Below, one piece after another: positions 1-10,755 of a DNA stretch of 64,000 nucleotides. Made by a program: the position numbers and the translations under genes. Under the pieces are notes generated by a model, which was not told the origin of the DNA, ran no database searches, and was given only the letters and a program-made list of their open reading frames with translations. Where the stretch lies: positions 1,054,001 to 1,118,000 of the forward strand of contig NC_070565.1 of NCBI RefSeq assembly GCF_026914185.1. The letters are read 5' to 3'. Numbering within the stretch: position 1 is the first letter of the stretch; every line of letters starts with the position of its first letter. Origin of the DNA: Puccinia triticina. Lineage: Eukaryota > Basidiomycota > Pucciniomycetes > Pucciniales > Pucciniaceae.

Positions 1-333
1 AAACAAGATTCAAAATTATATCAATCTTTCTATCCTTCTTTCATGTAAATGAAAAATATTATGGGATTCCTGGCTTGAAGTGTATCTCCACTGAATTATA
101 AATTTTCTCTGGTATTCTCTGCTGCTCAGCCCAGCTACATACACCTATACATCTCTGCAAAGTTACAGGATTGAAATATCAACCTCTGATGAATATCCTG
201 AAAGAATTGATATACAGATTTAATTTGTGCACAGAGGGAAACTTGTAGCACACGGGAATTTCCTTTCACTTGACTTCCCTTGACATTGGGCTCCCCTCTG
301 TGCGCGCCACCAGCTCCCCTCAAAAGACCATTG
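1..333. other. Gene-free sequence left of the first repeat block
   Basis: No convincing coding sequence is visible. Open frames here are short and have no recognisable motif. The last part is a C-rich stretch that leads into the terminal inverted repeat of the next element. Confidence 0.5.
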
Positions 334-417
334 GCACACGGGAGCCGTGCGGTGACAGGTGGCCAGGTTGAGACACTTTGGCCATCCGGAGGAATCAATC
401 CTCTCAATGACTGGTAC

Positions 418-1257
418 AGACCAATCATCAAGAGGCCACATTCCTCTTGATTACCGCAGTAGATAGGTCATGAAGAGGATAAATCTCTCTCTCTGTGAAC
501 GGAATAGACAGGTCATCAAGAGGCCACATTCTTCTTGATGACCAGAATAGACCAGTCATCAAGAGGACGCATCCCTCTTGATTACCGGTACAGACCAGTC
601 ATCAAGAGGAAACATCCCTCTTGATGACCAGTACAGACTGATAATCAAGAGGACACATCCCTCTCAATGACCAGAAGAGACCAGCCCTGAGAGGATACAT
701 CTCTCTCAGTGACAGGACAGACCGGTCATTGAGAGAGATGTAAACAGCATCCCTCTAGATGACCAGAATAGACCAGTCATCAAGATGACAAGAGTACACC
801 AGCCTCTCAATGAACGGAACAAACCAGTCATCAAGAGGGCACATCATTATTGAGAGGTTGATGCTCTTGATGACCAGTCTGTCATTGAGAGGGTGATGCT
901 CCTGAGGACCGGTCTGTCATTGAGAGGATTGATTCCTCTTGATGACCGGTCTGTACCGGTCATTGAGAGAGATATGTCCTCCCAATTCCCAGTCTGTATG
1001 GTTCATTGAGAGAGATGTGTCCTCTTTTTGACTGGAATGCCGTTCATCAAGAGAGATTTATCCTCCTGATGAGTGGTCTATTCCGGCCATTGAGAGAGAT
1101 GTATCCTCCCAATGACCAGTCTATTCCAGTCATCAAGAGGGATTTGGCCTCTGGATGACCGGTCTATTCTGGTCATAGAGGGATATTTATGCTCTTTATG
1201 ACTGTTCTATTCCGGTAATCAAGAGCTAGGGGATGTGGCCTCTTGATGACTGGTAGA
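418..1257. repeat. Palindromic minisatellite array, TGACCRGTCATCAAGAGG type
   Basis: Imperfect units of about 35-45 bases alternate the words TCATCAAGAGG and CCTCTTGATGA or their TTGAGAGG variants, joined by TGACCGGT-like centres. Each unit is itself a dyad, so the array reads alike on both strands and could form hairpins. Related arrays occur at 3600-4360 and 4663-5660. Confidence 0.8.
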
Positions 1258-1435
1258 CATGGCCCCAACAAACCTGTCGCGGGTACCTGCTATCCGCTGG
1301 CGGGTACCTGCCCATGGTCGGCGGGTACCCGCCAGCGTGTGCGTGTTTGGGTGCGGATGCTGGATTTCTGAGATAAATCAAGCAGGTACCCGCTCTTGTT
1401 TGGGCAGGTGGCGGTTGCCACGACAACCAGAAGGA

Positions 1436-2002
1436 CTGGGAAGGCCTTCCTTCCAGTCAAAGAGGTTTTGTAACCTCTTTGACTGAAAGGAATCCTTCCT
1501 CTCAAAGAGGTTTTGTAACCTCTTTGACTGGAAGGAATCCTTCCGCTCAAGGAGGTTTTGTAACCTCTTTGACTGGAAGGAAGGCCTTCCACTCAAAGAG
1601 GTTTTGTAACCTCTTTGACTCAAAGGAATCCTTCCTGTCATAGGTGTTACATAACCTCTTTGACTGGAAGGAAGGCCTTCCAATTGAAGAGGTTATTAAA
1701 CCTCTTCGACCGGAAGGATTCCTTCCAGTCAAAGAGGTTACAAAACCTCTTCAAGCGGAAGGATTCCTTCCAGTCAAAGAGACAAAACCTCTTTGAGAGG
1801 AAGGATTCCTTCCAGTCAAAGAGGTTACAAAACATCTTTGAAAGGAAGGATTCCTTCCAGTCAAAGAGGTTACAAAACATCTTTGACCGGAAGGATTCCT
1901 TCCAGTCAAAGAGGCTACAGAAAACCTTTGACCCAAAAGAATCCCTCCGTTCAAAGAGGTTTTGTAACCTCTTCAACTGGGAGAAATCCTTCAGGTCAAT
2001 TT
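1436..2002. repeat. 45-bp palindromic tandem array
   Basis: About twelve units with a 45-base period. Each contains two dyads: GGAAGGATTCCTTCC and AAAGAGGTTTTGTAACCTCTT. Because 45 is a multiple of three and the unit is nearly its own reverse complement, several frames stay open on both strands, giving repetitive predicted peptides of up to 137 residues with 15-residue periods such as RKDSFQSKRLQNLF. I read these as a by-product of the repeat, not as a gene. Confidence 0.85.
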
Positions 2003-2202
2003 TGAGGGGCAGGTACCCGCTCTGACCCGCTCCGCAGGTGCGGGTGTCCAATTTTGCCAAAAAAAAAAAAGGTGCGGGTACCTAGGGGTGGCGGGGCCAT
2101 CTCTAATGACTGGTCTGTACTGATAATTGAGAGGATTGATTCCTCCGGATGGCCGGAATCTCTCAACCTGGCCACCTGTCACTGCACAGCTCCCCTGTGT
2201 GC

Positions 2203-2846
2203 AGATAGTTTATTTGAGGGCACCTGAGCTTGGATAGTGTTTTTTGGGCAGCCCATGGGCACCCATTGAATTTAAGTGTGTCCGGAGTCGAAGTAGGTGT
2301 CAGAATTTCAGCCAGGAGAGCGCGTGTGTGTTGTTCTTTTGCAGCAAAGCGCTGCAGACCCCTTGTATCCCGTACAGACCCGCACCCCTTGAAACTTTCC
2401 TCATCTTGTCCAGAACTGTGAAAATCCAACACACACCAGCGACCAATTGGTGATAATCATCAACAGTCTCAATTGGCACTCTGACAAGTTCACAGTGTCT
2501 AGGATCAAGAGTGGTGGTAATTCCATCTCTCATCCCTGTTTTCCTTGTTTCTCACTACACTAACACATTGTTTCCCAGTCTCTTTCTTTGTTTGTTTGTT
2601 TGTTTGTTTGTTTGTTTTTTTGGCTTTTTTTTGTTATCTTGTGCTCAACCACGCGGTCCTTTAGGTAGTTTCTATTTCTTTTCATTCTCCTTGTTTTTCA
2701 TTGTTTACTTGTTTTCTATGTCACTGAAATAGATCCTTTAGTTTTGCCTCAAACTCTCTTAGTCAGAATCTTGAATCTTTGCTGAGCTCACACACTTTCA
2801 CAAGTGTTTGTTGGTGGGTCTGACCCAAGTCCAACCCTGTCAGAAA
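2203..2846. other. Gene-free stretch with a TTTG microsatellite
   Basis: Only short unconvincing open frames. A (TTTG)n run of about seven to eight units lies near 2584-2614 and is followed by T-rich sequence. Confidence 0.5.
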
Positions 2847-2860
2847 CCAAAATGTAAGTT

Positions 2861-2933
2861 GTGCACTATGGGATTTGAACCCATGTCCTCAAACTTCATG
2901 AGTAATGCTTTTTACCAACTAATCTACTTGCGC
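2861..2933 (-). other. tRNA-like sequence in the repeat arm (SINE head, not a functional tRNA gene)
   Basis: Read on the minus strand, 73 bases fold roughly as a tRNA: a 7-bp acceptor stem with mismatches, a D-arm with TAGCTTAGTTGG-like sequence in better copies, and a perfect five-pair T-arm ATGGG/CCCAT around TTCAAAT (a B box). The anticodon arm is irregular and lacks a proper U33, so it is probably not a working tRNA. The same sequence is at 7126-7198 (-) and, split, at 3325-3338/4583-4652 (+). Confidence 0.6.
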
Positions 2934-3338
2934 TGTTGCATCTGGTGCTCAATTCACTGTACAGTTACCAAAGTTTGAGCATTTGACATATATCCTGGGA
3001 TCAAGTCTTACATGTGTTTACATTGCTTGTCATTTTACCAGGGTCAAGCTCAGTTGTCTTTGTGTTACAGGCTTCATAAGAGCAGAATTAATTGTAACAA
3101 TGACAGACCAGTGAAGTTGTAAAAGCTATTTTTTCACCCTGCACAGAGCAAGGGGCATTTTTATAATTAATTCTGCTCTTATGCAGCCTGTCACCCAAGG
3201 ACAACTGAGCTTGACCCTGGTAACATGACAAGCAAGGTAAACACATGTAAGACTTGATCCCAGAATATATGTCAAATGTGCAAACTTTGGTAACTGTACA
3301 GTGAATTGAGCACCAGATGCAACAGCGCACTTAGCTTA

Positions 3339-4582
3339 CACTGCCTGCAAACAGGTGACAAAATCCGGATTTTGTTGCACTGACAAAATCCAAACCCAAG
3401 GTCGAGCCCCAGTGCTGTTGTCACCTGCTGTGGATTTTTTCACCTCCAACAGGTCACCCACGGATTTCATCAGCTTCTCAGGATCTGGACTGGTAGCATT
3501 GAGATCCAGATCCTCAGGATTGGCCCGTTTGGCTGCCAGGATTTCAGACCGCCACTGGTCATACATCAGCTGGTGTGTACTGCAGTCAGCGAGAGGAGTA
3601 CACACCCTCTCAATGGCCAGTACAACCGGTCATCAAGGAATACACATCCCCTCAATTACTGGTCAAACCGGCCATCAAGAGGGGAAAACACCCCCTCCAT
3701 GGCTGGCTTGGCCGGACATCAAGAGGAATCCTCTCAATGGCCAATCAAATTGGTCATCAAGAGGAATCCTCTTGATGGCCAATTGAACCGTTCATCGAGA
3801 GGAATCCTCTCAATGGCAGATCAAACCAGTCACTGAGAGGAATAAAAAACCTCACAATGCCCAGTTTGTGAGGAGAAAACATCCTCTTGATGGTTGGTTT
3901 GACAGGTCATCAAGAGTATATTGTATTCCTCTCAATGACCCTTGATGACCGGTCAACCCGCTGGTCATCAAGATGACCAGGTTGACCAGTCATCAAGAGG
4001 GTGTTTTCTCCTCATGATGACTGGTCAAAATGGTCATTGTGAGGATGTGTATTCCTCTTGATGACCGTTTTGATTGGCCATCAAAAGGATTCCTCTCAAT
4101 GTCGGGTCAAGCCGGCCATGGAGGGGATGTGCTTGCCTCTTGATGGCCGGTTTCACCATTCATCAAGAGTATGTGTATTCCACTTGATGAATGGTGCAAT
4201 CAGCCATCAAGAGGATATTGTGTTCCTCTTGGTGACTGGTTTGACCGGCCATTGAGTGTTCCCCTCTTGATGGCCGGTTTGACCGGTCATCAAGACGATG
4301 TGTATTCCTTGTGATGACTGGTTCAACTGGTCATCAATGGACTGGTTCAAACGGCCATCAATAGTGGAGATTCATGCCGCTGTGGTTCTTGGGATTTGTG
4401 ACGCATTGTTGTGTTGAGGGTGGTAGCAATGTGAGCCAATGATTGAGATTCAAAAGGCAGCTGACAAAAGCCAGGGGTGACCTTTTGGAGGTGACGACAG
4501 CACTGGGGTTCGAACCTGGGGCAAAATTTGGATGTTGTCAGCGCGACGAAATCTGGATTTTGTCACCTGTTTGCGGGCAGTG
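3339..4582. mobile_element. Non-autonomous CACTG-ended transposon with TTA target duplication
   Basis: The element begins CACTGCCTGCAAACAGGTGA and ends with the near-perfect reverse complement, with TIRs of about 35 bases. It is flanked by a TTA duplication (3336-3338 and 4583-4585). The intact tRNA-like sequence at 7126-7198 shows the empty site with a single TTA. CACTG ends with a 3-bp duplication fit the CACTA/EnSpm superfamily. The interior (about 3600-4360) is a TGACCGGTCATCAAGAGG-type array plus flanking unique DNA, with no transposase. Confidence 0.75.
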
Positions 4583-4662
4583 TTAGTTGGTGAAAAGCAT
4601 CACTCATGAAGTTTGAGGACATGGGTTCAAATCCCATAGTGCACAACTTAAATTTTTGGATG

Positions 4663-5660
4663 GCTGGTCATCAAGGTATACATGTACCTTGATGACCAGC
4701 CATGTGACCAGCCATTGAGGTATACATACACCTCAATGACCGGCCAGCTGGCTGTCCATCAAAATTTGTACCTCAATGACCGGTCAGCTGGCTGGTTGTT
4801 GAGGTATACAGGTACCTTCATGACCAGAGCTGGCTGGTTGTCAAGGCATACACCTTGATCATCAATGACCAGAGCCGGCCCGCCATTAAGGCATACACCT
4901 CAATGAACGGCTGGGTTGTGTTGGGTTGTCAAGGTACAACCATACCTTGATGACCAGCCAGCTTGCCAGTCATCAAGGTACATATGTTGATGGCCAGCCA
5001 GTTGGCCGGTCATTGGGTGTAAACCTTGATGACTGGTCAGATGGCTGGTCATCAAGGTATGCATGTAACTTGATGACCGGAGCCAGGCGGTCATCAAGGA
5101 AACCTTGATGACCAGCCAGCTAGCGGGTGATCAAGATGTATCTATGCCTTGATTAGATGGCTGGTCATTGAGTGTCTGCCTTTTTGATGAATGGCCAGAT
5201 CCAGTCATCAAGCTGTGTGTTATGAGCCATAGCGCAGGCTCCGCAGCAGTGCATAAATATATTTCTTTTGTTACTCTGCTGGTATTCTATACTCTGAAAC
5301 CAAGCTCATCCACCTTGAGCTATATCAGTAGCTTCTAAATCTGCAGCCTGCGTAGCTAGAAGACTGTTTTCTTGGTATCGCCGCCGCTGACACCTCTTCC
5401 TCATCCTGCATTCAACCATATAGGACCCAGAATCCCTCTTCCTCTCCACTGAACAGATCTTAACACGGTGTGCCCTGATGACCAGCCATCTGACCAGTCA
5501 TCAAGGCATGCATACCTTGATGACCAGCCATCTTACCAGTCATTGATGCATGCATACCTTGATGACCAGCTAGCTGTACAGTCATTGGTGTGTCCTGATG
5601 ACCCGCGGCTTGCCGGTCATCAAGCTGGGCTGGTCTTCATTTGACCAGCTAGATGACTGG
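4663..5660. repeat. Third palindromic minisatellite array
   Basis: Units such as TGGTCATCAAGGTATACATG alternate with their inverse CCTTGATGACCAGCCAGC. The array runs to about 5215, is broken by ~240 bases of unique sequence, and resumes at about 5466-5660. It lies between two partial tRNA-like repeats, so it may be the interior of a further insertion whose ends I could not define. Confidence 0.7.
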
Positions 5661-5854
5661 CCCAGACAATTTTTGTGCATCATCACCCCAAATGAGGGTT
5701 TCAAGTTCTGGGGGCCGCACAAGTTCCGCTGGAAAACCACTGGGTGTGGCTGCAGAGAAAACCACGCCCACTTGCGGGTGGTGTAAGCTAAGTGCGCTGT
5801 TGCATCTGGTGCTCAATTCACTGTACGGTTACCAAAGTTTGCGCATTTGACACA

Positions 5855-6874
5855 CACTGCAAGAAAAACTCTAGAAACTGCTTGCAGTTGAGATGCAGCA
5901 AGCTTCAGCCAAGCTTCAGCTCAAGCTGGGGTCAAGCACCCAAATTCTGTGCTGGTGCAACTTGAGTGTGTACCTTGTTCAGCATCTCAATGTTGAACAT
6001 GCTGTAGTGCTCATGCAGTGGGCTGAGGCAAATGAGGATCCCCCTGAGCACCCTTTTATTTTCTTTTATTAAACAATCCATGCACCATTGAATCCAGCCA
6101 GAATAACATAAAAAGGGTATGTACACATGAAAGGGATATGTACAGATGAAATAAATATGTATGCATGAAAAGGGGAATGTGAGGAGGTGTATTAACACAT
6201 AAGAGGGATATGTACACATGATGAAAGGGGTATGTATGCATGAAAGGGGTATTTATGCATGAAAGGGGTATGTATGCATGAAAGGGGTATTTATGCATGA
6301 AAGGGGTATTTATGCATGAAAGGGGTATTTATGCATGAAAGGGGTATTTATGCATGAAAGGGGTATTTATGCATGAAAGGGGTTTGTGCAGAAGGGGTAT
6401 TTGCACATGAAAGGGATATGTAAACATCAAAGGGGTATGTAAACCTGAATGATAAAAGGGGTATTAAAAGGGATCTAAAAAACTCAAAGGGGACATGCAA
6501 GCATGAAAGGGTCATGAACACATGATGAAAGGGGTATGTACAAATTGTGAAAGGGATACATGCACATGAAAGGGATATACACGCATGAAAGGGGTATGTG
6601 CACATAAAGGGCTATGTACACATTATGAAAGGGGTGAATGCATACAAAAGGGATATATGCACATGAAAGGGGTATGTGCACATGAAAGGGGAATTTGCAC
6701 AGGTATCAACTCCTGCACTTAGTTTTTTGTACCTTAGACTCACTCTTGCATAGACTCACTCTTGCATAAATTAGACAATGTGCATGGCCAGTGCTTGATT
6801 CTTGCATGAGGCACAGCTTGCCTTGAGCTCTTGCATCTCAACTGCAAGCAGTTTCTAGAGTTTTTCTTGCAGTG
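5855..6874. mobile_element. Non-autonomous CACTG-ended transposon with ACA target duplication
   Basis: The first 43 bases (from CACTGCAAGAAAAACT) are repeated exactly as reverse complement at the end. ACA flanks both sides (5852-5854 and 6875-6877). Uninterrupted copies of the host repeat near 2984 and 7250 show the empty site. TIR sequence relates it to the 247-bp element at 52877-53123. The interior is mostly a 19-bp tandem array, and no protein is encoded. Confidence 0.78.
6114..6690. repeat. 19-bp tandem array, CATGAAAGGGGTATTTATG type
   Basis: Units are near-identical from 6240 to 6380 and degenerate outward. Minus-strand open frames through it give peptides rich in HAYIPLSCI-like repeats, which I attribute to the repeat itself. 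It is the cargo of the element at 5855-6874. Confidence 0.8.
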
Positions 6875-7098
6875 ACATATCCTGCAATCAAGTCTTACAT
6901 GTGTTTACCTTGCTTGTCATGTTACCAGGGTCAAGCTCAGTTGTCCTTGGGTGACAGGCTGCATAAGAGCAGAATTAATTATAACACTCCCCCTTGCTCT
7001 GTGCAGGGTGCAAACATAGCTTTTACAACTTCACTGGTCTGTCATCTGAGATGTTTTTCCACCTGTTAGGGTGCGCTGATAAGCTGGAGACTCTCTCT

Positions 7099-7365
7099 AC
7101 CATGTCAGAAACCAAAATGTAAGTTGTGCACTATGGGATTTGAACCCATGTCCTCAAACTTCATGAGTGATGCTTTTTACCAACTAAGCTAAGTGCGCTG
7201 TTGCATCTGGTTCTCAATTCACTGTAAGGTTACCAAAGTTTAAGCATTTGACATATATCCTGGGATCAAGTCTTACATGTGTTTATATTGCTTGTCATGT
7301 TACCAGGGTCAAGCTCAATTGTCTTTGGGTGACAGGCTGCATAAGAGCAGAATTAATTATAACAA
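7099..7365 (-). repeat. Uninterrupted half copy of the tRNA-like repeat
   Basis: One arm only, with the best preserved tRNA-like part (7126-7198, minus strand) and the full tail up to AGAATTAATTATAAC. It serves as the empty-site reference for both nearby insertions. Confidence 0.7.
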
Positions 7366-7906
7366 ACCCAAGTCCAACCCAATGAAATCAGTAACCCAAC
7401 CCAACCCAACCCTCTTTGAGTTGGGCCATTCCAAGAGTCCCACACAGAGGTGGGCCCAACATCAAGTGACGTGAAGTCAACTGGGCAACAAGTTTCCCTC
7501 TGTGGGCAAAGTAAATCAATTGATATAATCTTTCCCCTGAAAGACCTTTTCACAGAGATTTTCAGGGTAAATTCTAGTAACATTGCTGGAGTTCTGTAAA
7601 CCACATTATCACTTGCAGCTATCACTAACTAAAGTAGCAAGGAGTGAGTTGAATGTATTGGTGTGTCAGCTGTGTGATATGCATGGGTAGATAGCCAGCT
7701 TGTGAGCTAATTGTTGCCATACAAAACTGGGTCAATAGAATTCAATACAATATTGGGCCCAATCTTTTATTGAATCAATTGGTGTTACTGTTAGCAGTAA
7801 AAACCCTTTCTGAATCTGCTCCGTATTGTAACAGGGTTTTTTTTTTGCTTTGCACTAGGATATTGCAAGACCTTATAACATGCGGCAACATCCTGTAGTA
7901 TGTTTT
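7366..7906. other. Gene-free stretch
   Basis: AT-rich DNA without a convincing open frame or repeat. It begins with a short run of ACCCAACCC-like units (7370-7415). Confidence 0.5.
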
Positions 7907-8631
7907 TGTCAGGTTGTGAAACTAAGTGCGGAAAGCTTCCAAATCAAGAGTTAAACTCGCGCTGTTGCTAAAACCATGAAACCAGCCCTGTCCCGAAAAA
8001 CTAACAATACACCAAAATACCTTACTTACCGCAGCCTTGGCCAGCGTTGTTTCAGTCTCTAACCCTGACCCTTGGTCAGTTGCGGCGCAATCCCATCCTG
8101 AACCCTGAATACATCAGCGAGAAAGGACGCCCGACTCGTCGGGTCTCTAACCTGTTAGTACAGTGAACTTTGCCTATAAAAGAGCCTGTTCGCCCAGCCC
8201 AAATGCTGATACCAGCCTCATTTTCAAATCTTTTCCTCCTGCAAAAGATCCAAGCAAAACCTACACGCTCTTAAACCTTCATTCCCGTCATCACCACAGA
8301 CCTTAAACTAAAATCTTAAAAATAGAAAAACACAATTCATCTTTTCACTTCTTCTTGCCTAATCTTCATTACGCTCCAAAACTTAAAATTACCAAAAACA
8401 TCCTTATTTCTCCATCCGCCGCTTTGGCTCTTTTTTCTTAAAAACTCATTGACGCACTCTTGTTGCCTCCACACCTCATCCTATTCACCTCACAGAAGTC
8501 TTCAGACTACCACCCTTGCTCTTAGGTAAGAGCACCATTTTGTTCTTTCACTTTGTTGACTTCACTTTGTCATTCCTGCAACAAAAGGAACTTATGGAAA
8601 TAAAACAATCTTAGTTCTCCTGATTCTTACA
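7907..8631 (+). mobile_element. Solo LTR of a copia-like element
   Basis: Begins TGTCAGG and ends TTACA, i.e. TG...CA, and is flanked by a 5-bp duplication GTTTT (7902-7906 and 8632-8636). It has a TATAAAAG box at 8175-8182. It shares the start TGTCAGG and the internal word GCTCTTAGGTA (near 8515, ~100 bases before the end) with the 780-bp LTRs at 36147 and 41174. No internal coding region follows, so it is a solo LTR left by LTR-LTR recombination. Confidence 0.72.
8175..8182 (+). promoter_or_regulatory. TATA box inside the solo LTR
   Basis: TATAAAAG lies about 270 bases into the LTR, where a U3 promoter is expected. Confidence 0.5.
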
Positions 8632-8636
8632 GTTTT

Positions 8637-9551
8637 ATCCCAGTGCTACCCCTATTTTCTGTGCGACATGTCTTAAGTAGAAAAACAATCGGGGTAAAAC
8701 ACCATTATGTCTGATTTTTTTTGTTACCAGTAACAAGTAACAAGGCCAGAATAAATAATGATTGTATAACGTAAGGGCACCCCTGCAAAAAAAGGAGAAT
8801 AATTTACTAACGGTAATGCACTGCTGTTACTAGTGACGGTAGTGGTAACACAGCTTAAATCAATATTTTACCAATACAATAGGAATGCTTAAATTTTACT
8901 GGCCCAGTGTTGCTAGATGTAGCAAGGGTTAGCTGAATTTGGAGCTTATGCTAATTTATATTGGGCTTAGCTCATCCCAGTGTGCCAAAAATTTACATAG
9001 TGGCTAAAATATCTAGCTGTGGGGTTGACTAGCTAGCTGCAAGCTAAATTTGCCACCAGTAAGGATGCTCTGAACACCAATTTTCAAAAAAACATTCACT
9101 TAGGGGGTGTAGTACAATGTGGCTTGCATGCACTTTTGCAATTCAGTGTTCAAAAATGAACTTCAACACCAACTTGAAAAAGTGCATGCAAGTTGCACCT
9201 GGCCAACTTTGAATCTCCCTATTAATTAAGACCAAGCAGATTCCAATAATTTTGGTCTTTTTTCATTTGGTTATTTTTCTCCAATTAAATTGCAGGCCCT
9301 AGCTTACAGGAAAAACATGACAGTTTCAAAGAGATGGTGGGATAAGTGATAGTGGACATAAGCACTTGAACTACTCCGGATAACACTTGATGCCGCCTCA
9401 ATAAAGAATGTATTTTTAACGGGCTAATATTCATGCTGAGTGAATAAGCTTTACCATGGAGACGGAAAAATCCATGTGGAATGGAGATATCCATTGTTAG
9501 TAACTCGCTTTTCCAATTGGGCATCGGCCTGTTCGTGATTTGTATCTGCAA
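8637..9551. other. Gene-free stretch with a small inverted repeat
   Basis: No convincing coding sequence. Around 9117-9202 the word CTTGCATGCACTTTT occurs in inverted orientation twice, like the remnant of a small hairpin element. Confidence 0.45.
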
Positions 9552-10755
9552 GAAGAAAGGTGGCTATTCATCCGTGTCCACAATCGCTTCTTTCGAGGCG
9601 ATACGGTTGATTATGTAGTAGACCAACTGCAGAACATGAGTGGCAAAAAACAAAGTCAAGACAGCAGTTGTGAGAGAAGGAAACTAGGCAATGTGAAAAG
9701 AAGTGCGACTCAACCTGCAAGGTATGGCGGACCCCTGTCGACCAGTGTTGGTGGATGCATTATAACTACATCGGCTATAATCCAGGACAAGTTCAGCAGG
9801 TTTGGCGCATTTGTCGTTCTTCATCTCGATTCTACATAATTGATGAAAAGAACATGGATGGGTGAGCATTCTTTCCGGGCTTCTCCTCCTTAAAGAGATC
9901 GTGGATGCTCCTCATAGCCGGCCTATGGGACTTACTGGAAAAATAACGAGCCATAGAATGTGATCGTTTGCCATGGCGTCATCAAGTCCACTCCAACGTC
10001 TTCCGGTTCGTGTGAGCAATGTCTGAAGAATTTGGATTCTGCCAATCAGTCTATCTCTATCCTTTACAGCAGCGGTTAGAAGCAAATCAGCAGAGGAAGA
10101 AGTCTTACAATTGTGCTCCAACGCTTTGCACCGGATCCTGGTTCGCTTGTACATTCCCGCCAGAATTTTTTGCGCTAGGTTCTTTTGCGGCAGCCTTGGA
10201 GGTGGCATTCGAGCTGACGAAGTTCGTAATAGGACCACATTTAAAGCCGGGCCTAGAGGTTTCATTGAGAATTGGCGGGAGTGATCCGGAGGTAGAGGTC
10301 AAATTAACATATGTTGTTATTTTTTGGTCAAATCTCTTCACATAACTCACGTGGTAGAAGTCAGCTCTAAGAGGCCAGCCGAATCCAACGAATAAGAAAT
10401 GTTTCCCACTTGGGAATGGTATGGTTGATGCTGTTGACTGTATAGATTAGAGGATCATATAGAAGCGAGCAGGTCAATAAACAGTCCGTTGCGTTCTCTT
10501 GGACCGAATCAGATAGCAGTCATGCTAGTTGTAAATATCTGACCTCATGTCTGGAATCTCTGGCGCAACAGCGCTAATTGTCAAGACCCCTGCACAGTTT
10601 GCTTGCACTTTGCGGTAAACAGTGGCAGCAAAGAAAAGTACCCGAGAGACGCATGGATTGAAAATCATGTTGCGGGCGTCCTTGTGGTCGAGGGAATGAG
10701 CGAAAGATTCTGTTGGGTGCGCTTGATTACGATTTAGGCGGTGTGTTATGGACAC
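9552..10755 (-). CDS. Possible multi-exon gene, unrecognised, boundaries unresolved
   Basis: Several minus-strand open segments look coding: 10525-10755; 10105-10350 (starts MSYVKRFDQK); a segment around 9955-10090 reading ...LIGRIQILQTLLTRTG... that ends at a good donor (ATTTTTCCA then GTAAGT); and a hydrophobic segment ending INRIASKEAIVDTDE before a stop near 9553. Splice sites between them do not resolve in one frame by eye, and no domain is recognised. This could be a small membrane protein gene, a decayed gene or chance open frames. Confidence 0.25.

Larger units (their letters stand above)
334..2202. mobile_element. TIR-bounded non-coding element filled with palindromic minisatellites
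   Basis: The first ~95 bases (from GCACACGGGAG) reappear as reverse complement at the right end (to GTGTGC at 2202), at roughly 85% identity by eye. Shared blocks include GACAGGTGGCCAGGTTGAGA and CATCCGGAGGAATCAATCC. Inside are two different palindromic tandem arrays and GC-rich pieces with the motif GCGGGTACCTGC. No transposase or other protein is encoded, so this would be a non-autonomous element. I could not find a target-site duplication, so the exact ends are uncertain. Confidence 0.55.
2847..4664. mobile_element. Fold-back repeat with tRNA-like arms, interrupted by another element
   Basis: The left arm (2847-3107) and the right arm (3152-3338 continued at 4583-4664) are inverted copies of ~260 bases around a ~45-base spacer. 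The right arm is split by the CACTG element at 3339-4582. Each arm contains a tRNA-like segment with A-box and B-box resemblance, then a unique tail containing GGTTACCAAAGTTT-like and TGTCACCCAAGG-like words. Partial copies lie at 5786-7060 and 7099-7365. It codes for no protein. It could be a SINE-derived fold-back or MITE family, and the outer ends are approximate. Confidence 0.6.
5786..7060. repeat. Second copy of the tRNA-like fold-back repeat, split by an insertion
   Basis: Starts TAAGCTAAGTGCGCTG, matching the acceptor/D-arm part of the repeat, and runs through the same tail as the first copy to the spacer near 7050. It is interrupted at 5855-6874 by a CACTG-ended element. Confidence 0.65.

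Noticed and set aside
1615..2060. Repetitive 136-137 residue open frames on both strands
   Set aside because: They follow directly from a 45-bp palindromic repeat whose period is divisible by three; no start context or intron signals and equal openness on both strands.
2861..2933. A functional tRNA gene
   Set aside because: The anticodon arm is irregular, U33 is missing and the sequence recurs as part of a repeat; better explained as a SINE-type head.
5932..6681. Cys/Ile/Pro-rich minus-strand frames that look like membrane proteins
   Set aside because: They are translations of the 19-bp tandem array inside a transposon, in several overlapping frames.
334..7365. CRISPR-like array of regularly spaced repeats
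   Set aside because: The organism is eukaryotic, units are palindromic throughout without unique spacers of constant length, and there are no cas genes.
7895..8530. A conventional promoter plus 5' UTR exon (TATAAAAG, donor-like TTAG/GTAAGAG)
   Set aside because: The signals lie inside a solo LTR with target duplication and no open frame follows.
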